DNA of 30,597 nucleotides, taken from contig JBCBRH010000041.1 of assembly GCA_039819785.1 (NCBI GenBank), forward strand, positions 1-30,597, written 5' to 3'. A model generated the notes under the pieces. The model ran no database searches. It was not told the DNA's origin and saw only the letters and a program-made list of their open reading frames with translations. How positions within the stretch are numbered: position 1 is the stretch's first letter; each line of letters opens with the position of its first letter. Positions 7,970-15,014 of this stretch are shown piece after piece. This stretch comes from JBCBRD01 sp039819785. Its GTDB lineage: Bacteria; Pseudomonadota; Alphaproteobacteria; Rhizobiales; Hyphomicrobiaceae. The translations under genes were made by a program, and so were the position numbers.

Positions 7970-8524
7970 ATGGTTCGTCCAAAACGTTCAACTGACATCG
8001 TCGTGACCATGTTGCCCTGGCGGGGTCGGTTTGAAGGATCGCCCCGCCGCGGTGTTGCACGGTTTGGCTCCAAAACATTGCAATGCGCCATCGGCCGAAG
8101 CGGAATGAGCGCCTGGAAGCGCGAAGGCGACGGCGCATCGCCGATCGGTCGGTTTAAGTTGGTAAACGTCTATTTCCGCAAGGATCGACGGACCCGGCCG
8201 GTAACTGCGCTGCCGGCACGCGCGATCCGAAAAAGCGACGGATGGTGCGATGCGCCGATGGACACCAACTACAATCGATTTGTATCTCACCCCTATAGAG
8301 CATCCGCTGAAAGACTATGGCGGACCGACGAACTCTATGACCTCATTCTTGTGACCAGTCATAATCAGCGACCGCGCGTCCGGTGGCGGGGTAGCGCCGT
8401 TTTCGTCCACGTGGCGAGAGGCGACTTTGAACCAACCGAAGGATGTGTCGCCCTGAAGCCAGCGGATCTAAATTGGCTTCTACGTAAAGCCGGCCCGCGG
8501 TGTTACCTCACGATAGTGACGTAG
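7970..8524 (+). CDS. L,D-transpeptidase (YkuD) family protein
   Basis: The 184-residue YkuD-domain protein has catalytic-type residues H147 (F-V-H-V) and C159 in E-G-C-V-A-L, the family's H...GC motif, with the usual glycine-rich strand G-D-G-A-S-P-I-G-R-F before it. Such enzymes cross-link peptidoglycan 3-3 or attach proteins to it. No signal peptide or membrane segment is visible, as in several short members of this subfamily, so its site of action is uncertain. The ATG at 7970 has a poor ribosome binding site; a second in-frame ATG at 8009 is possible. It is transcribed away from the CenR-like regulator, and joint control of cell-wall genes is a reasonable inference. Confidence 0.85.
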   Translation: MVRPKRSTDIVVTMLPWRGRFEGSPRRGVARFGSKTLQCAIGRSGMSAWKREGDGASPIGRFKLVNVYFRKDRRTRPVTALPARAIRKSDGWCDAPMDTNYNRFVSHPYRASAERLWRTDELYDLILVTSHNQRPRVRWRGSAVFVHVARGDFEPTEGCVALKPADLNWLLRKAGPRCYLTIVT

Positions 8525-8600
8525 CCGACGACCAAACGACCAGAAGCATGTCGATTGATTGAACCTCGCGCCGGCCTTCCGCAGCACGAGTTCCGGCAAT

Positions 8601-8629
8601 AAAAAACCCGGTACGCAAAGGTACCGGGT
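8601..8629 (-). terminator. Intrinsic terminator of glnK-amtB
   Basis: A perfect 9-bp stem (8621-8629 with 8606-8614, read on the minus strand) has a 6-base loop and is followed by a run of T (A at 8601-8606 on the plus strand). It lies about 120 bases after the amtB stop. Confidence 0.88.
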
Positions 8630-8700
8630 GGAGGTGTGAGGTGCTTGCCATATTGGGTGAGACGGGAAGCAGCGCTCGGGAGGTGATTGGGTGCTTGTCC

Positions 8701-8724
8701 GTGACCGGATCGAAACCCGGTCAC
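8701..8724 (-). other. Hairpin directly after amtB
   Basis: An 8-bp perfect stem pairs 8701-8708 with 8717-8724, 24 bases beyond the amtB stop and before the true terminator. It has no T tract, so it is more likely a 3'-end stabilising or processing hairpin than a terminator. Confidence 0.5.
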
Positions 8725-8747
8725 GGTGTTGATTTGCGGTCAGCCAG

Positions 8748-10091
8748 TTAGATGCGCTGGCTGCCTATACCGAATTCTGGGTAGGCTTCGATACCGATTT
8801 CGGTTTTGTCCAAACCTTCCATCTCGTCTTCAAGCGATGGGCGTAGACCAATCGTGAAGCGCAAGATGATCCAGATCAGCAAACTCGCGACGAAGACGAA
8901 GGCACCAACAGCACCAACACCGATGGCCTGCGTGACAACGTTCGCGTCAGAGTTCGTCCAAGCAACGATCAGCGTGCCCCAGATACCGGCAAACAAGTGG
9001 ACCGGAATGGCGCCAACAACGTCGTCGATCCGCATTTTATCGAGCAGTGGAACGGTGATCACGACGATCACACCACCAACGCCGCCGATTACGACAGCCT
9101 GCCAGATAGCGGGCGTCAGAGGTTCAGCCGTAATTGCGACCAGACCACCAAGCGCGCCGTTCAATGCCATCGTCAGATCAACTTTGCCGTAGATGACCTG
9201 CGTCATCACGATTGCGACCAGCACGCCGGAAGCAGCAGCCAAGTTGGTGTTGACGAAGATTTTTGAAACAGCCGAAGCGTTTTCCAACGAGCCGAGAGCC
9301 AGCTGCGAGCCACCGTTGAACCCGAACCAGCCGAGCCAAAGGATGAACATACCCAAAGTCGCGAGCGGCATGGACGAACCCGGCATCGGATTGACCTGAC
9401 CATTCGGACCGAATTTGCCGTGACGTGCACCAAGAATGATCGCACCTGCGAGAGCCGCCCAGCCACCGGTCGAGTGAACGAGTGTCGAACCAGCGAAATC
9501 GGAGAAGCCCATGTCGTCAAGGAAGCCGGCACCCCATTCCCAGGAACCCTGGATTGGGTAGATAACGCCGGTCAAAAGAACGACGAAAATCAGGAACGGC
9601 CAAAGTTTAATCCGCTCGGCAAGAGTGCCGGATACGATCGACGCGGTTGTCGCACAGAACACCATCTGGAAGAACCAGTCGGACCCTGTCGAGTACGAGT
9701 TGGCGGTATCAGCACCCGGTTCTGGAAGCGAAAGCGCCGATGGCGTGCCCACCATGTCAGGAATGATCCAGGCATCACCTGGGTACATCAGGTTGTAGCC
9801 CATCAGCCAGAACATCAGACCAGCGATGGAATACAGTGCGACGTTCTTCGTGCACTGCATTGCAACGTTTTTGGTCCGGACAAGTCCGGCCTCTAGCATG
9901 GCAAAACCCGCTGCCATCCACATCACGAGGAAGCCACCCATCAAGAAGAGCAGCGTATTGAGTACGTAGTCGACGTTAGGTGTGGTCGCGTCGGTGATTT
10001 TCACCTCTTGCGCCATTGCTGGTGTCGCTGCGACTGCGAGAAGGCCGATAAGTGTCAAGCCGGTCCCGATTCGCATTTTCGAATCGAACAT
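8748..10091 (-). CDS. amtB: Ammonium transporter AmtB
   Basis: This trimeric inner-membrane ammonia channel has 447 residues. A signal-peptide-like start (cleavage near A-M-A-Q-E) is followed by about eleven transmembrane segments. Signature blocks are present: the Phe-gate region F-Q-M-V-F-C-A-T-T-A, the first pore His in V-H-S-T-G-G-W-A-A-L and the second in P-V-H-L-F-A-G. The start at 10091 has a strong GGAGGA Shine-Dalgarno 8 bases upstream. It lies 22 bases downstream of glnK, the nearly universal pair in which GlnK plugs the channel when nitrogen is plentiful. Both should be transcribed from the sigma54-type promoter upstream of glnK, and transcription ends at 8601-8629. Confidence 0.97.
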   Translation of the reverse strand: MFDSKMRIGTGLTLIGLLAVAATPAMAQEVKITDATTPNVDYVLNTLLFLMGGFLVMWMAAGFAMLEAGLVRTKNVAMQCTKNVALYSIAGLMFWLMGYNLMYPGDAWIIPDMVGTPSALSLPEPGADTANSYSTGSDWFFQMVFCATTASIVSGTLAERIKLWPFLIFVVLLTGVIYPIQGSWEWGAGFLDDMGFSDFAGSTLVHSTGGWAALAGAIILGARHGKFGPNGQVNPMPGSSMPLATLGMFILWLGWFGFNGGSQLALGSLENASAVSKIFVNTNLAAASGVLVAIVMTQVIYGKVDLTMALNGALGGLVAITAEPLTPAIWQAVVIGGVGGVIVVITVPLLDKMRIDDVVGAIPVHLFAGIWGTLIVAWTNSDANVVTQAIGVGAVGAFVFVASLLIWIILRFTIGLRPSLEDEMEGLDKTEIGIEAYPEFGIGSQRI

Positions 10092-10113
10092 TTAAGTTAG
10101 TCCTCCGCCTGTT

Positions 10114-10452
10114 TCAGAGTGCTGTTTCGTCGGTTTCCCCGGTCCGAACCCGAACCGTGTGGTCTATGCTGGAAATAAAGATCTTGCCGTCACCGATCTG
10201 GCCGGTTTTGGCTGCCGAAGCGACGGCTTCGATGGCCTGATCCACCTGGGCGGATGGAACAACGACTTCGATCTTGATTTTCGGAAGGAAGCTCACTGCA
10301 TATTCGGCCCCCCGATATATTTCAGTGTGCCCCTTCTGGCGGCCATACCCTTTGACCTCGGTGACCGTCATGCCCTGCAGACCAAGGTCCGTCAGCGCTG
10401 ATCTAACTTCTTCTAGTTTGAACGGCTTAATGATAGCCGTGAGGAGTTTCAT
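10114..10452 (-). CDS. glnK: Nitrogen regulatory protein P-II (GlnK)
   Basis: This 112-residue PII trimer subunit senses 2-oxoglutarate, ATP and ADP, and is uridylylated by GlnD. It begins M-K-L-L-T-A-I-I-K-P-F-K. The T-loop contains Y51, the uridylylation site, in E-I-Y-R-G-A-E-Y. The C-terminal signature G-D-G-K-I-F-I-S is present. Coupling to amtB marks it as the GlnK paralogue and not GlnB, the usual glnA partner. The upstream 247-base spacer carries a sigma54-like promoter, consistent with NtrC-dependent induction under nitrogen limitation. Confidence 0.97.
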   Translation of the reverse strand: MKLLTAIIKPFKLEEVRSALTDLGLQGMTVTEVKGYGRQKGHTEIYRGAEYAVSFLPKIKIEVVVPSAQVDQAIEAVASAAKTGQIGDGKIFISSIDHTVRVRTGETDETAL

Positions 10453-10549
10453 TTACTCACCCCCGAATTGCGTCTCATTGATCACACCATGTGGCTGAGA
10501 CGTGATTGCTGTTGCCAAGATGCAGAACACACCCGGTGCGCATGCACCT

Positions 10550-10566
10550 TCCAAGGAGCGTGCCAA
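10550..10566 (-). promoter_or_regulatory. Sigma54 (RpoN) promoter for glnK-amtB
   Basis: Read on the minus strand the site is TTGGCACGCTCCTTGGA. The -24 box TGGCACG is perfect. The -12 box reads TTGG instead of the consensus TTGC, with correct spacing. A short inverted repeat (GGTGC-N4-GCACC, 10535-10548) lies just downstream around the expected start site. The position about 100 bases before glnK fits nitrogen control. Confidence 0.7.
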
Positions 10567-10624
10567 CAGCATACGTTTGAAGTAACCTTTTGATAACCAA
10601 TGCAAAAAAAACAAGCAGCCAAAC

Positions 10625-10684
10625 GGCCAGTCCATCTTCTGGCCATATTTTAGATCAAAATATAGGCATTTTATGCATTTTGCA
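10625..10684. promoter_or_regulatory. Cluster of inverted repeats upstream of the glnK promoter
   Basis: Three small symmetric elements lie where NtrC enhancer sites would be expected: GGCCAG-N8-CTGGCC (10625-10644), the A+T-rich TATTTT-N5-AAAATA (about 10646-10662), and TGCA-TTT-TGCA (10674-10684). The first is also the only hairpin after tesB and, followed by a run of eight T at 10603-10610 on the minus strand, might help to end tesB transcription. None matches the NtrC consensus well. Confidence 0.35.
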
Positions 10685-10699
10685 CAGAAAATAAGCAGA

Positions 10700-11632
10700 T
10701 CAGTTCCGCTTGCTCTGTGGCGAATCACGGGGTCTTCGCACACGCATTAGGCCTTCCTGCGCGGTTGAGGCAATCAACAGCCCATCTTTTGTGAAAAACT
10801 GCCCGCGACTGAAGCCGCGCGCCCCGCCAGCATTGGGACTGTCCATCGAATAGAGGATCCATTCATCCGCCCGAAACGGTCGATGGAACCACATGGCATG
10901 GTCCAAACTGGCCAATTGGATTTCAGGGTCGGTCATGAGACGCCCGTGACCAAGCAGGGCCGTCTGCAACAAGGTGAAGTCGGACACATAGGCCAGGAGG
11001 CTGGCATGAACCGCATCCGTATCCGGCAATCGGTCGCGAGCGCGCAGCCACATATGCTCCACCGGCTCCCGCGGGGTGCGCTGTGTATATCGCGACAGGT
11101 CAATCGGGCGGACGTCAATCGGCTGTGGGCCAGTCAGGTACTTCACAAGTGCTGGCGGCAGTTCACCTTCATGAGCCAACGCCAATTCGCGGATACCGGT
11201 AAGGTCCTCGGGTGGCGGGACCTCAGGCGCGCGCGCCGTGTGGGTTAAACCCTCTTCGCGCACTTGCAGCGAGACGCTCATGACAAAGATCACTTTGCCA
11301 TGTTGGATCGCCTTGACCCGCCGGGTCGAAAAACTTCCCCCATCACGCAGGTTCTCCACTTCATAGACAATCGGTGCTTGGGGATCGCCTGGGAGCAGGA
11401 AATAGGCGTGGAGCGAGTGGGCATGGCGGTCCGCTTCAACCGTCTTGATGGCTGCACTCAGAGCCTGACCGAGGACCTGACCACCGAAAACGCGCCGCCA
11501 ATCAGTATGGATCGACGGGCCGCGGAACAGGTTTTCTTCCAGCTTTTCCAAATCCAGCGCGGCGAGGACGAATTTAAGCGCCTGCCTGTCCAGGTGGAGT
11601 TTTTTGTCGCCGTGGGCTGCGTCTTCGGACAT
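10700..11632 (-). CDS. tesB: Acyl-CoA thioesterase II (TesB)
   Basis: This cytosolic thioesterase hydrolyses medium- and long-chain acyl-CoAs. The 310 residues form the double-hotdog fold typical of TesB. The first hotdog contains V-F-G-G-Q-V-L-G-Q-A and L-H-A-Y-F-L-L-P-G. The second contains the active-site region S-L-D-H-A-M-W-F-H-R-P-F and ends with A-Q-E-G-L-M-R, which supply the family's Asp and Gln. The length is close to the E. coli enzyme (about 286) plus a short N-terminal extension. It is encoded upstream of glnK on the same strand, separated by 247 bases, and is probably an independent unit. The UbiH-family gene starts divergently 110 bases away. Confidence 0.95.
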   Translation of the reverse strand: MSEDAAHGDKKLHLDRQALKFVLAALDLEKLEENLFRGPSIHTDWRRVFGGQVLGQALSAAIKTVEADRHAHSLHAYFLLPGDPQAPIVYEVENLRDGGSFSTRRVKAIQHGKVIFVMSVSLQVREEGLTHTARAPEVPPPEDLTGIRELALAHEGELPPALVKYLTGPQPIDVRPIDLSRYTQRTPREPVEHMWLRARDRLPDTDAVHASLLAYVSDFTLLQTALLGHGRLMTDPEIQLASLDHAMWFHRPFRADEWILYSMDSPNAGGARGFSRGQFFTKDGLLIASTAQEGLMRVRRPRDSPQSKRN

Positions 11633-11742
11633 TCGTGCACTCGTGAGGTTATGTTGGACGCCCGATCACCTCGCAGCGCGGCGCAATCGCCCGCGCATTC
11701 GCAGGTCAAAGGCGATCGGAACGCATTTTTCGAGGAGGCATC

Positions 11743-12996
11743 ATGGTCGAACGGTACGATGTTTTGATCTCAGGCGGTAGCTTCGCCGGTCTCGCGCTGT
11801 GCGTCGCGTTGAGCCGGGCCAGTCGCGGAGACCTGCGTGTTGGATTGATCGATGCCGATGGAGCGCGCCAGGCCAGGAGCTCTAACGATAACCCCCGTGC
11901 CTTTGCCGTTGCAGCCGCCTCGCGAAACCTCCTCGACGCACTCGGCGTGTGGGGCAGTGTCGAAGATCAAGCACAACCGGTGACGCGGATTGAGATCACG
12001 GATTCCGAACTCAAAGCTGGTGTCCGGGTCACAGCCCTCAGTTACGACAACCTGACCGAGGGCGGCGATCCTGCATCTTACATCGTGCCCGACCCCATTC
12101 TGGAAAACGCGCTGTTTGATGCGGCCACTTCGGCACCCGGCGTGACATGGATCGCTGAAAAACGCATCACAAGGCAAACCGCAAGCCCAGGCCGGTCATT
12201 CATCCACATCACGATGGATGATGGAACTGAGGTGGACGCAGCGCTCCTGGTCGGAGCCGAAGGACGGTCGTCCCCAACGCGCAAGCGCGCTGGTATTCCA
12301 ACTTTGGAACGCGACTATCGGCAGACAGGCATCTGCGTCCGGGTCGCCTTCGAAAAAGACCATGATGCCACGGCCGTCCAACATTTCCTTCCCGGCGGCC
12401 CGTTCGCCATCCTACCTCTCCAGGGGCGCAAGGCCTGCATCACATGGAGCGAAAACCGCGACGTGGCCGACCAGCTGATGCAGGACTTGCGTGATGGCGA
12501 CCAGCAAGCTTTCGAGCATGCCCTCATCGAGCGGATCGGCGGAAAATATGGCGCCATCACGCTTGAGACGGCGCCCAAGACTTGGCCGTTGAAAATGCAT
12601 CTGGCTCGCAGGTTCGTCGATACGCGCGTCGTGATCATTGCTGACGCGGCACGCGGCGTTCACCCCATCGCTGGCCAGGGGATGAACCTGGGGTTGCGGG
12701 ATGTGGCAGCCCTCAGCGAAGTGGTTGTCGACGCCTGCAGGCTGGGGCTGGACCCTGGCGCCGCCGAACCGTTGGCGAGATACGAGCGCTGGCGCAGGTT
12801 TGATTCAGCCATGTCGACGGCAGCCTTTGACCGATTGAATGGTCTGTTTTCCAATGACTGGGCGCTCATGCGATCTGTTCGCGAAACCGGGCTATCTCTC
12901 GTCGACCGTGTTCCATTTCTCAAGCAGGCCTTCGTCAATGAAGCCTCGGGCCTGACAGGCGACGTGCCGAAACTTTTGCGCGGCGAGATGGTCTAG
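11743..12996 (+). CDS. UbiH/UbiF/Coq6-family FAD-dependent hydroxylase
   Basis: The 417-residue flavoprotein monooxygenase belongs to the ubiquinone-ring hydroxylase family. The N-terminal dinucleotide-binding motif reads I-S-G-G-S-F-A-G-L, with Ser in place of the central Gly of the usual G-G-G-P-A-G. The second FAD motif I-I-A-D-A-A-R-G-V-H-P-I-A-G-Q-G-M-N is intact and places it firmly in the UbiH/Coq6 group. Alphaproteobacteria use members with differing regiospecificity (UbiH, UbiL, UbiM), so I give no symbol. An ATG with GGAGG just upstream (AGGAGGCATC) supports the start. It converges with rimM, leaving only 10 bases between stop codons. Confidence 0.88.
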   Translation: MVERYDVLISGGSFAGLALCVALSRASRGDLRVGLIDADGARQARSSNDNPRAFAVAAASRNLLDALGVWGSVEDQAQPVTRIEITDSELKAGVRVTALSYDNLTEGGDPASYIVPDPILENALFDAATSAPGVTWIAEKRITRQTASPGRSFIHITMDDGTEVDAALLVGAEGRSSPTRKRAGIPTLERDYRQTGICVRVAFEKDHDATAVQHFLPGGPFAILPLQGRKACITWSENRDVADQLMQDLRDGDQQAFEHALIERIGGKYGAITLETAPKTWPLKMHLARRFVDTRVVIIADAARGVHPIAGQGMNLGLRDVAALSEVVVDACRLGLDPGAAEPLARYERWRRFDSAMSTAAFDRLNGLFSNDWALMRSVRETGLSLVDRVPFLKQAFVNEASGLTGDVPKLLRGEMV

Positions 12997-13006
12997 TTAC
13001 GCCGGT

Positions 13007-13615
13007 TCAGTCAGCAGAACCAGCATCAGGCTCAGCAGCAATCTCAAACGCCAATGGCCAGTTCACAACAACAGTCCGATCACTCAGCCGGACATCTGGC
13101 ACGTGCGCATGGGTAAAGGGCACGAGTTCCGAACCTGGTTGATCCATGAGATCAATGTCCAGGAGATCACCGGCACCGTAGTTTTCGACGGCGGTAACAT
13201 GCCCAAACGGCGTACCATCAGCGGCCACGGCCGTCATACCGATCAGGTCTTCGTAATAGAATGCGCCGTCTTCAGGTTCAGGCAAGTTCGCGCGCGCCAC
13301 CCAAAGCTCATAACCCCTGAGCGCTTCGGCAGCATTGCGGTCTGCAACACCGGCTAGCTGCGCAACAAGGCCCTTACCGGTTTCCCGGCACCGCTTGATC
13401 GAGACCGAGCGGCGTTGGCCCGTGCGCTTCTCCCGGGCAATGATTGGGTCATACGTCGCAATGTTTGCAGGTTCATCGGTGAACGACTTGATGACGACTT
13501 CGCCGCGAATACCATGCGCTGAAGCGATGTACCCCATCAATACCTCACGGTCGGTGTCGGAGGCGTCGCCTCGGGCGGGCAAAGTGGAGGGCGTTGTCGG
13601 TTTCTTGGTCATCAT
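13007..13615 (-). CDS. rimM: Ribosome maturation factor RimM
   Basis: This 16S rRNA processing factor binds ribosomal protein S19 and helps to mature the 30S head. The 202 residues show the RimM N-terminal barrel (M-G-Y-I-A-S-A-H-G-I-R-G-E-V, then F-T-D) and the C-terminal PRC barrel (F-Y-Y-E-D-L-I-G, E-N-Y-G-A-G-D-L-L-D-I, P-F-T). The ATG follows the TGA of the upstream HTH gene with no gap, so translation is probably coupled; a second ATG follows at once. The gene usually sits between rpsP and trmD-rplS, but here it is paired with a regulator and faces a convergent ubi gene. Confidence 0.93.
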   Translation of the reverse strand: MMTKKPTTPSTLPARGDASDTDREVLMGYIASAHGIRGEVVIKSFTDEPANIATYDPIIAREKRTGQRRSVSIKRCRETGKGLVAQLAGVADRNAAEALRGYELWVARANLPEPEDGAFYYEDLIGMTAVAADGTPFGHVTAVENYGAGDLLDIDLMDQPGSELVPFTHAHVPDVRLSDRTVVVNWPLAFEIAAEPDAGSAD

Positions 13616-14191
13616 TCAGTTCGGGAGCGGCCCAATATATGTCAGCTGCAGATCGATAGGTTTACCGCCGATTTTAACGGACGTCTTGGATACCGGTGCG
13701 GCGCGGTCGAACTGCCCGACGATTTCGATGGTCGCGCCATCAGGTCCAGCCGAAAAGCCGTTTACGAGCATCCCACCAGGTGGGACGGCCAAGCGAACGT
13801 GCAACGTGTTGGATTGAGCGCCCGCATCGAAGTCATACGATCCGGTGAATGTGCCACCCCACCGGTCAGATCCCAAAATGCGCCCATTGCGCAAAACAGC
13901 CAGCGCATCCCCAGCCTCTGCCTGACCGGCGTTCTCGCCGCGATAGTCAAGTGAATAAACGCCGTCGTCGAGCATGTTAGTTCGTCCTTTGATACGCTGA
14001 AACTCCCGCACGCGAGTTTCGGGAGGAAGCAGTGCCAAGAGCCGGAGATAGCCTTGCACGGGTCCGGGAAGCGGCTTTTCACCCGACGCCCAAAGCGACA
14101 CCGTCCGCAAAGACACATCCACGAGCTGCGCGAACTCTGACTGCTTGATGCCAAAGGCTTCCAGGGCACGTTTGAGGTTAACATCCGCCAT
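13616..14191 (-). CDS. HTH regulator with GrlR-like C-terminal domain
   Basis: I recognise no named gene. The 191-residue product has an N-terminal Xre/Cro-type helix-turn-helix at about 5-50 (F-G-I-K-Q-S-E-F-A-Q-L-V-D-V-S-L-R-T-V-S-L-W). The C-terminal half is rich in beta strands (G-V-Y-S-L-D-Y-R...A-V-L-R-N-G-R-I-L-G-S-D...F-T-G-S-Y) and resembles the GrlR small-regulator fold; that is an inference from pattern only. I chose the ATG at 14191 because it opens the HTH. It has no Shine-Dalgarno, but a TTGCAC-N17-TATTTT promoter ends 6 bases before it, so the mRNA may be leaderless. A palindrome overlaps the -35 box, suggesting autoregulation. It is fused operonically to rimM (TGA then ATG). 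Confidence 0.75.
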   Translation of the reverse strand: MADVNLKRALEAFGIKQSEFAQLVDVSLRTVSLWASGEKPLPGPVQGYLRLLALLPPETRVREFQRIKGRTNMLDDGVYSLDYRGENAGQAEAGDALAVLRNGRILGSDRWGGTFTGSYDFDAGAQSNTLHVRLAVPPGGMLVNGFSAGPDGATIEIVGQFDRAAPVSKTSVKIGGKPIDLQLTYIGPLPN

Positions 14192-14197
14192 CGCACT

Positions 14198-14226
14198 AAA
14201 ATACGCAATTTTTGCCTTTTGTGCAA
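14198..14226 (-). promoter_or_regulatory. Promoter of the HTH-rimM operon (leaderless)
   Basis: On the minus strand TTGCAC (14226-14221) and TATTTT (14203-14198) are spaced by exactly 17 bases. With a start seven bases after the -10 box, the first transcribed base would be the A of the ATG at 14191. The absence of a ribosome binding site supports this. Confidence 0.6.
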
Positions 14227-14241
14227 TTAATTCGTGCACAA
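14219..14241. promoter_or_regulatory. Perfect inverted repeat over the -35 box (candidate operator)
   Basis: TTGTGCA-N9-TGCACAA has 7-bp perfect arms and one arm covers the -35 hexamer of the HTH-rimM promoter. This is the expected place for a repressor site, most simply for the HTH protein itself. The spacer between this gene and divergent pyrE is 170 bases. Confidence 0.55.
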
Positions 14242-14361
14242 AGCGGCCGCGCAGGTTGTCGCTGTACACGCCGTGGTCTATTTGCACCGCTGACGTATGG
14301 CGATCGCCCACGACTTGGGGCGGCGCTGCCGAACGATTTAAAAAGCGGGGGAGTACAGATC

Positions 14362-14919
14362 GTGACGTCAGCAGACGGCAGACGTGCGCAGGCATTCGAG
14401 ATTATCCGAACAAAGTCATTTGTGCGCAAGAAGGTCATCCTGGCGTCGGGTCAGGAAAGCGACCACTACTTCGACATGAAGCCATCGATGCTCGATCCGG
14501 TCGGCGCCCTCTGCCTGGCGGAGCTGATCCTCGATTTGATCGGCGATATGGAGGTCGATTTCGTCGGCGGGCTGGAGATGGGAGCCGTTCCCCTGATCGG
14601 GCCGATCGCACTCAAGAGCCTGGACCGTAAGCGGTCGATCGCAGGCATGTTTGTGCGCAAAGCAGCCAAAGGCCATGGAACCCAGCGCCTCATAGAAGGC
14701 GTGGAAGACGTGGCCGGCAAACGCATCGTCATCGTTGAGGATGTAACAACGACTGGCAATTCAGCCCTCAAAGCCATCTCGGTCTTGAAGGAGGCCGGTG
14801 CCGAAATCGTTTTGGTAGTGTCGATATTGGACAGACAACAAGGCGCAACGGAACTCTACGAAAAAGAAGGCCTTACCTTCACGTCACTGTTCCAGGCCTC
14901 GGAATTTCTGGCGCTGTAG
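14362..14919 (+). CDS. pyrE: Orotate phosphoribosyltransferase
   Basis: This enzyme joins orotate to PRPP to give OMP in pyrimidine synthesis. The 185-residue protein carries the PRPP-binding signature I-V-I-V-E-D-V-T-T-T-G-N-S, the flexible-loop region R-K-A-A-K-G-H-G-T and D-F-V-G-G-L-E-M-G-A-V-P. I chose the GTG at 14362 because GGGGGAG lies about 10 bases upstream and the length is normal; the frame is open farther up to 14212 but crosses the regulatory region of the HTH gene. It stands alone, divergent from the HTH-rimM unit. Confidence 0.93.
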   Translation: MTSADGRRAQAFEIIRTKSFVRKKVILASGQESDHYFDMKPSMLDPVGALCLAELILDLIGDMEVDFVGGLEMGAVPLIGPIALKSLDRKRSIAGMFVRKAAKGHGTQRLIEGVEDVAGKRIVIVEDVTTTGNSALKAISVLKEAGAEIVLVVSILDRQQGATELYEKEGLTFTSLFQASEFLAL

Positions 14920-14933
14920 CCTTCCAAAAGCTT

Positions 14934-14959
14934 GCGGCGCAAACCACAGGGCTGCGCCG
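14934..14959. terminator. G+C-rich hairpin between convergent pyrE and the unknown gene
   Basis: A perfect 8-bp stem pairs 14934-14941 with 14952-14959 around a 10-base loop, 15 bases after the pyrE stop. It lacks a T tract, so termination here may be weak or factor-dependent. Confidence 0.45.
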
Positions 14960-15014
14960 CGAAGTCGGGTCTGGATCAACGCCTTGATCGCCAGCTTGAT
15001 GTTAAGCTCGATCT

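Noticed and set aside
13988..14395. Longer form of the HTH regulator starting at 14395
   Set aside because: The extra 68 codons cross the promoter and palindrome and overlap the start of pyrE; the sequence is not domain-like.
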